64,000 bases of DNA, taken from positions 5,912-69,911 of the forward strand of contig CAMUZC010000002.1 of NCBI GenBank assembly GCA_947165105.1, in the 5' to 3' direction. The notes beneath the pieces were generated by a model. It worked only from the letters and a program-made list of their open reading frames with translations, made no database searches and was not told where the DNA came from. Of the stretch, positions 63,699 to 64,000 are shown in pieces. Both the position numbers and the translations under genes were made by a program. Position 1 is the stretch's first letter; each line of letters begins with the position of its first letter. The stretch is from an uncultured Lachnospiraceae bacterium. Lineage in GTDB: Bacteria; Bacillota_A; Clostridia; TANB77; CAG-508.

Positions 63699-64000
63699 AT
63701 TATATACAGAAGATAGCATAGAATCACTCAGCCCCCTTGAATTTACAAGGCTTAGGCCGGGAGTCTATGCGGGCGATACAACCTATGCTACTCAATTAGC
63801 AATAGAAATTTTTTCAAATGCTGTTGATGAATTTAGAGCAGGCAATGGCAATAAAATTGAAGTAGAAATAAATGGGGCAAAAGTCCGTATCCGTGACTAT
63901 GGGCAAGGTTTTATCCCAAATAGTTTTCGTGAAGATGGTAAAACAATTCTTGAAGCAGCATTTAGTGTATTAAATACTTCTGGTAAATATCGTGAAGATG
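63691..64000 (+). CDS. Type II topoisomerase ATPase subunit, gyrase-B-like (partial)
   Basis: First 103 codons only, from TTG 63691 with AAGGAGAG upstream. SPLEFTRLRPGVYAGD, EIFSNAVDEF (the N-box Asn/Asp) and DYGQGFIP (the G1 box) identify a GHKL ATPase of the GyrB/ParE/phage topoisomerase family. Truncated by the window end. TAG-free so far. Confidence 0.85.
   Translation, partial: MGKLYTEDSIESLSPLEFTRLRPGVYAGDTTYATQLAIEIFSNAVDEFRAGNGNKIEVEINGAKVRIRDYGQGFIPNSFREDGKTILEAAFSVLNTSGKYRED

Noticed and set aside
1..64000. CRISPR arrays, insertion sequences or integrase/attachment sites
   Set aside because: No regularly spaced direct repeats, transposase or integrase gene, and no tRNA-end duplication was noticed; the repeats found are inverted and single.

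Overview
The window is about 64 kb of very AT-rich DNA, best explained as part of a large tailed-phage genome that infects a low-GC Gram-positive host. Support for this: a holin, a 734-residue multidomain endolysin, an operon of tail-fibre and adhesin genes, free-standing homing endonucleases, a cluster of about ten tRNA genes, strong AAGGAG ribosome-binding sites and vegetative-type promoters (TTGAAA-N17-TATAAT). No capsid, portal or terminase gene lies here. The genetic code is altered: TAG is read as an amino acid, almost certainly glutamine. No confident gene ends in TAG, and many genes (fibres, lysis genes, glycosyltransferase, radical SAM enzyme, methyltransferases, uracil permease, homing endonucleases) are intact only if TAG is sense. 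A candidate CUA-anticodon tRNA with its own promoter lies at 19835-19908.

Layout. 0.1-5.3 kb: homing endonucleases, an RNA ligase, a NADAR protein and a prohibitin-like SPFH protein. 5.3-9.5 kb, minus strand: uracil permease, a nucleotidyltransferase and a Thg1-type tRNA-His guanylyltransferase. 9.7-12.1 kb, plus strand: small unknown proteins and a radical SAM protein. 12.2-21.5 kb: tRNAs for Cys, Arg (two), His, Trp, Val, Pro, Gln, CUA and Leu(UAA), the last split by a group I intron, mixed with Cys-rich proteins, an HNH nuclease/methyltransferase pair and a six-copy structured RNA family. 21.6-32.5 kb: many small proteins, two HExxH metalloproteases, a DUF2828 (Ro60/TROVE-like) protein, a SLOG protein and a phosphoesterase. 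32.7-35.8 kb: holin and a radical SAM/SPASM enzyme next to a Cys-rich protein. 36-42.1 kb: P-loop kinase, paired membrane proteins, a von Willebrand A protein and a frameshifted adenylosuccinate-synthetase-like gene. 42.1-52.9 kb, minus strand: tail-fibre operon with an embedded bifunctional glycosyltransferase. 53.2-64 kb: phosphoesterases, a polynucleotide-kinase-like protein, PIN-PhoH, endolysin, RNase H, a DUF5662 protein, another homing endonuclease and the start of a gyrase-B-type topoisomerase.

Theme. The window is unusually rich in RNA end-processing and RNA-binding proteins (RNA ligase, Thg1, nucleotidyltransferase, two P-loop kinases, PhoH, RNase H, DUF2828 protein). These sit beside tRNAs and a repeated tRNA-like RNA motif. 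The most interesting signals are: (1) six RNAs sharing a covarying terminal helix plus an ACAGCAA strand, in which tRNA T-arm, acceptor-like and D-arm modules appear in circularly permuted order; (2) two tRNAs (His and CUA) that carry the same paired change at the tRNA elbow; (3) five dispersed long inverted repeats; (4) a radical SAM/Cys-rich protein pair in the late region; (5) a frameshift in a purA-like gene beside a homing endonuclease.

All calls come from reading the sequence. No database search, structure prediction or coverage analysis was run.
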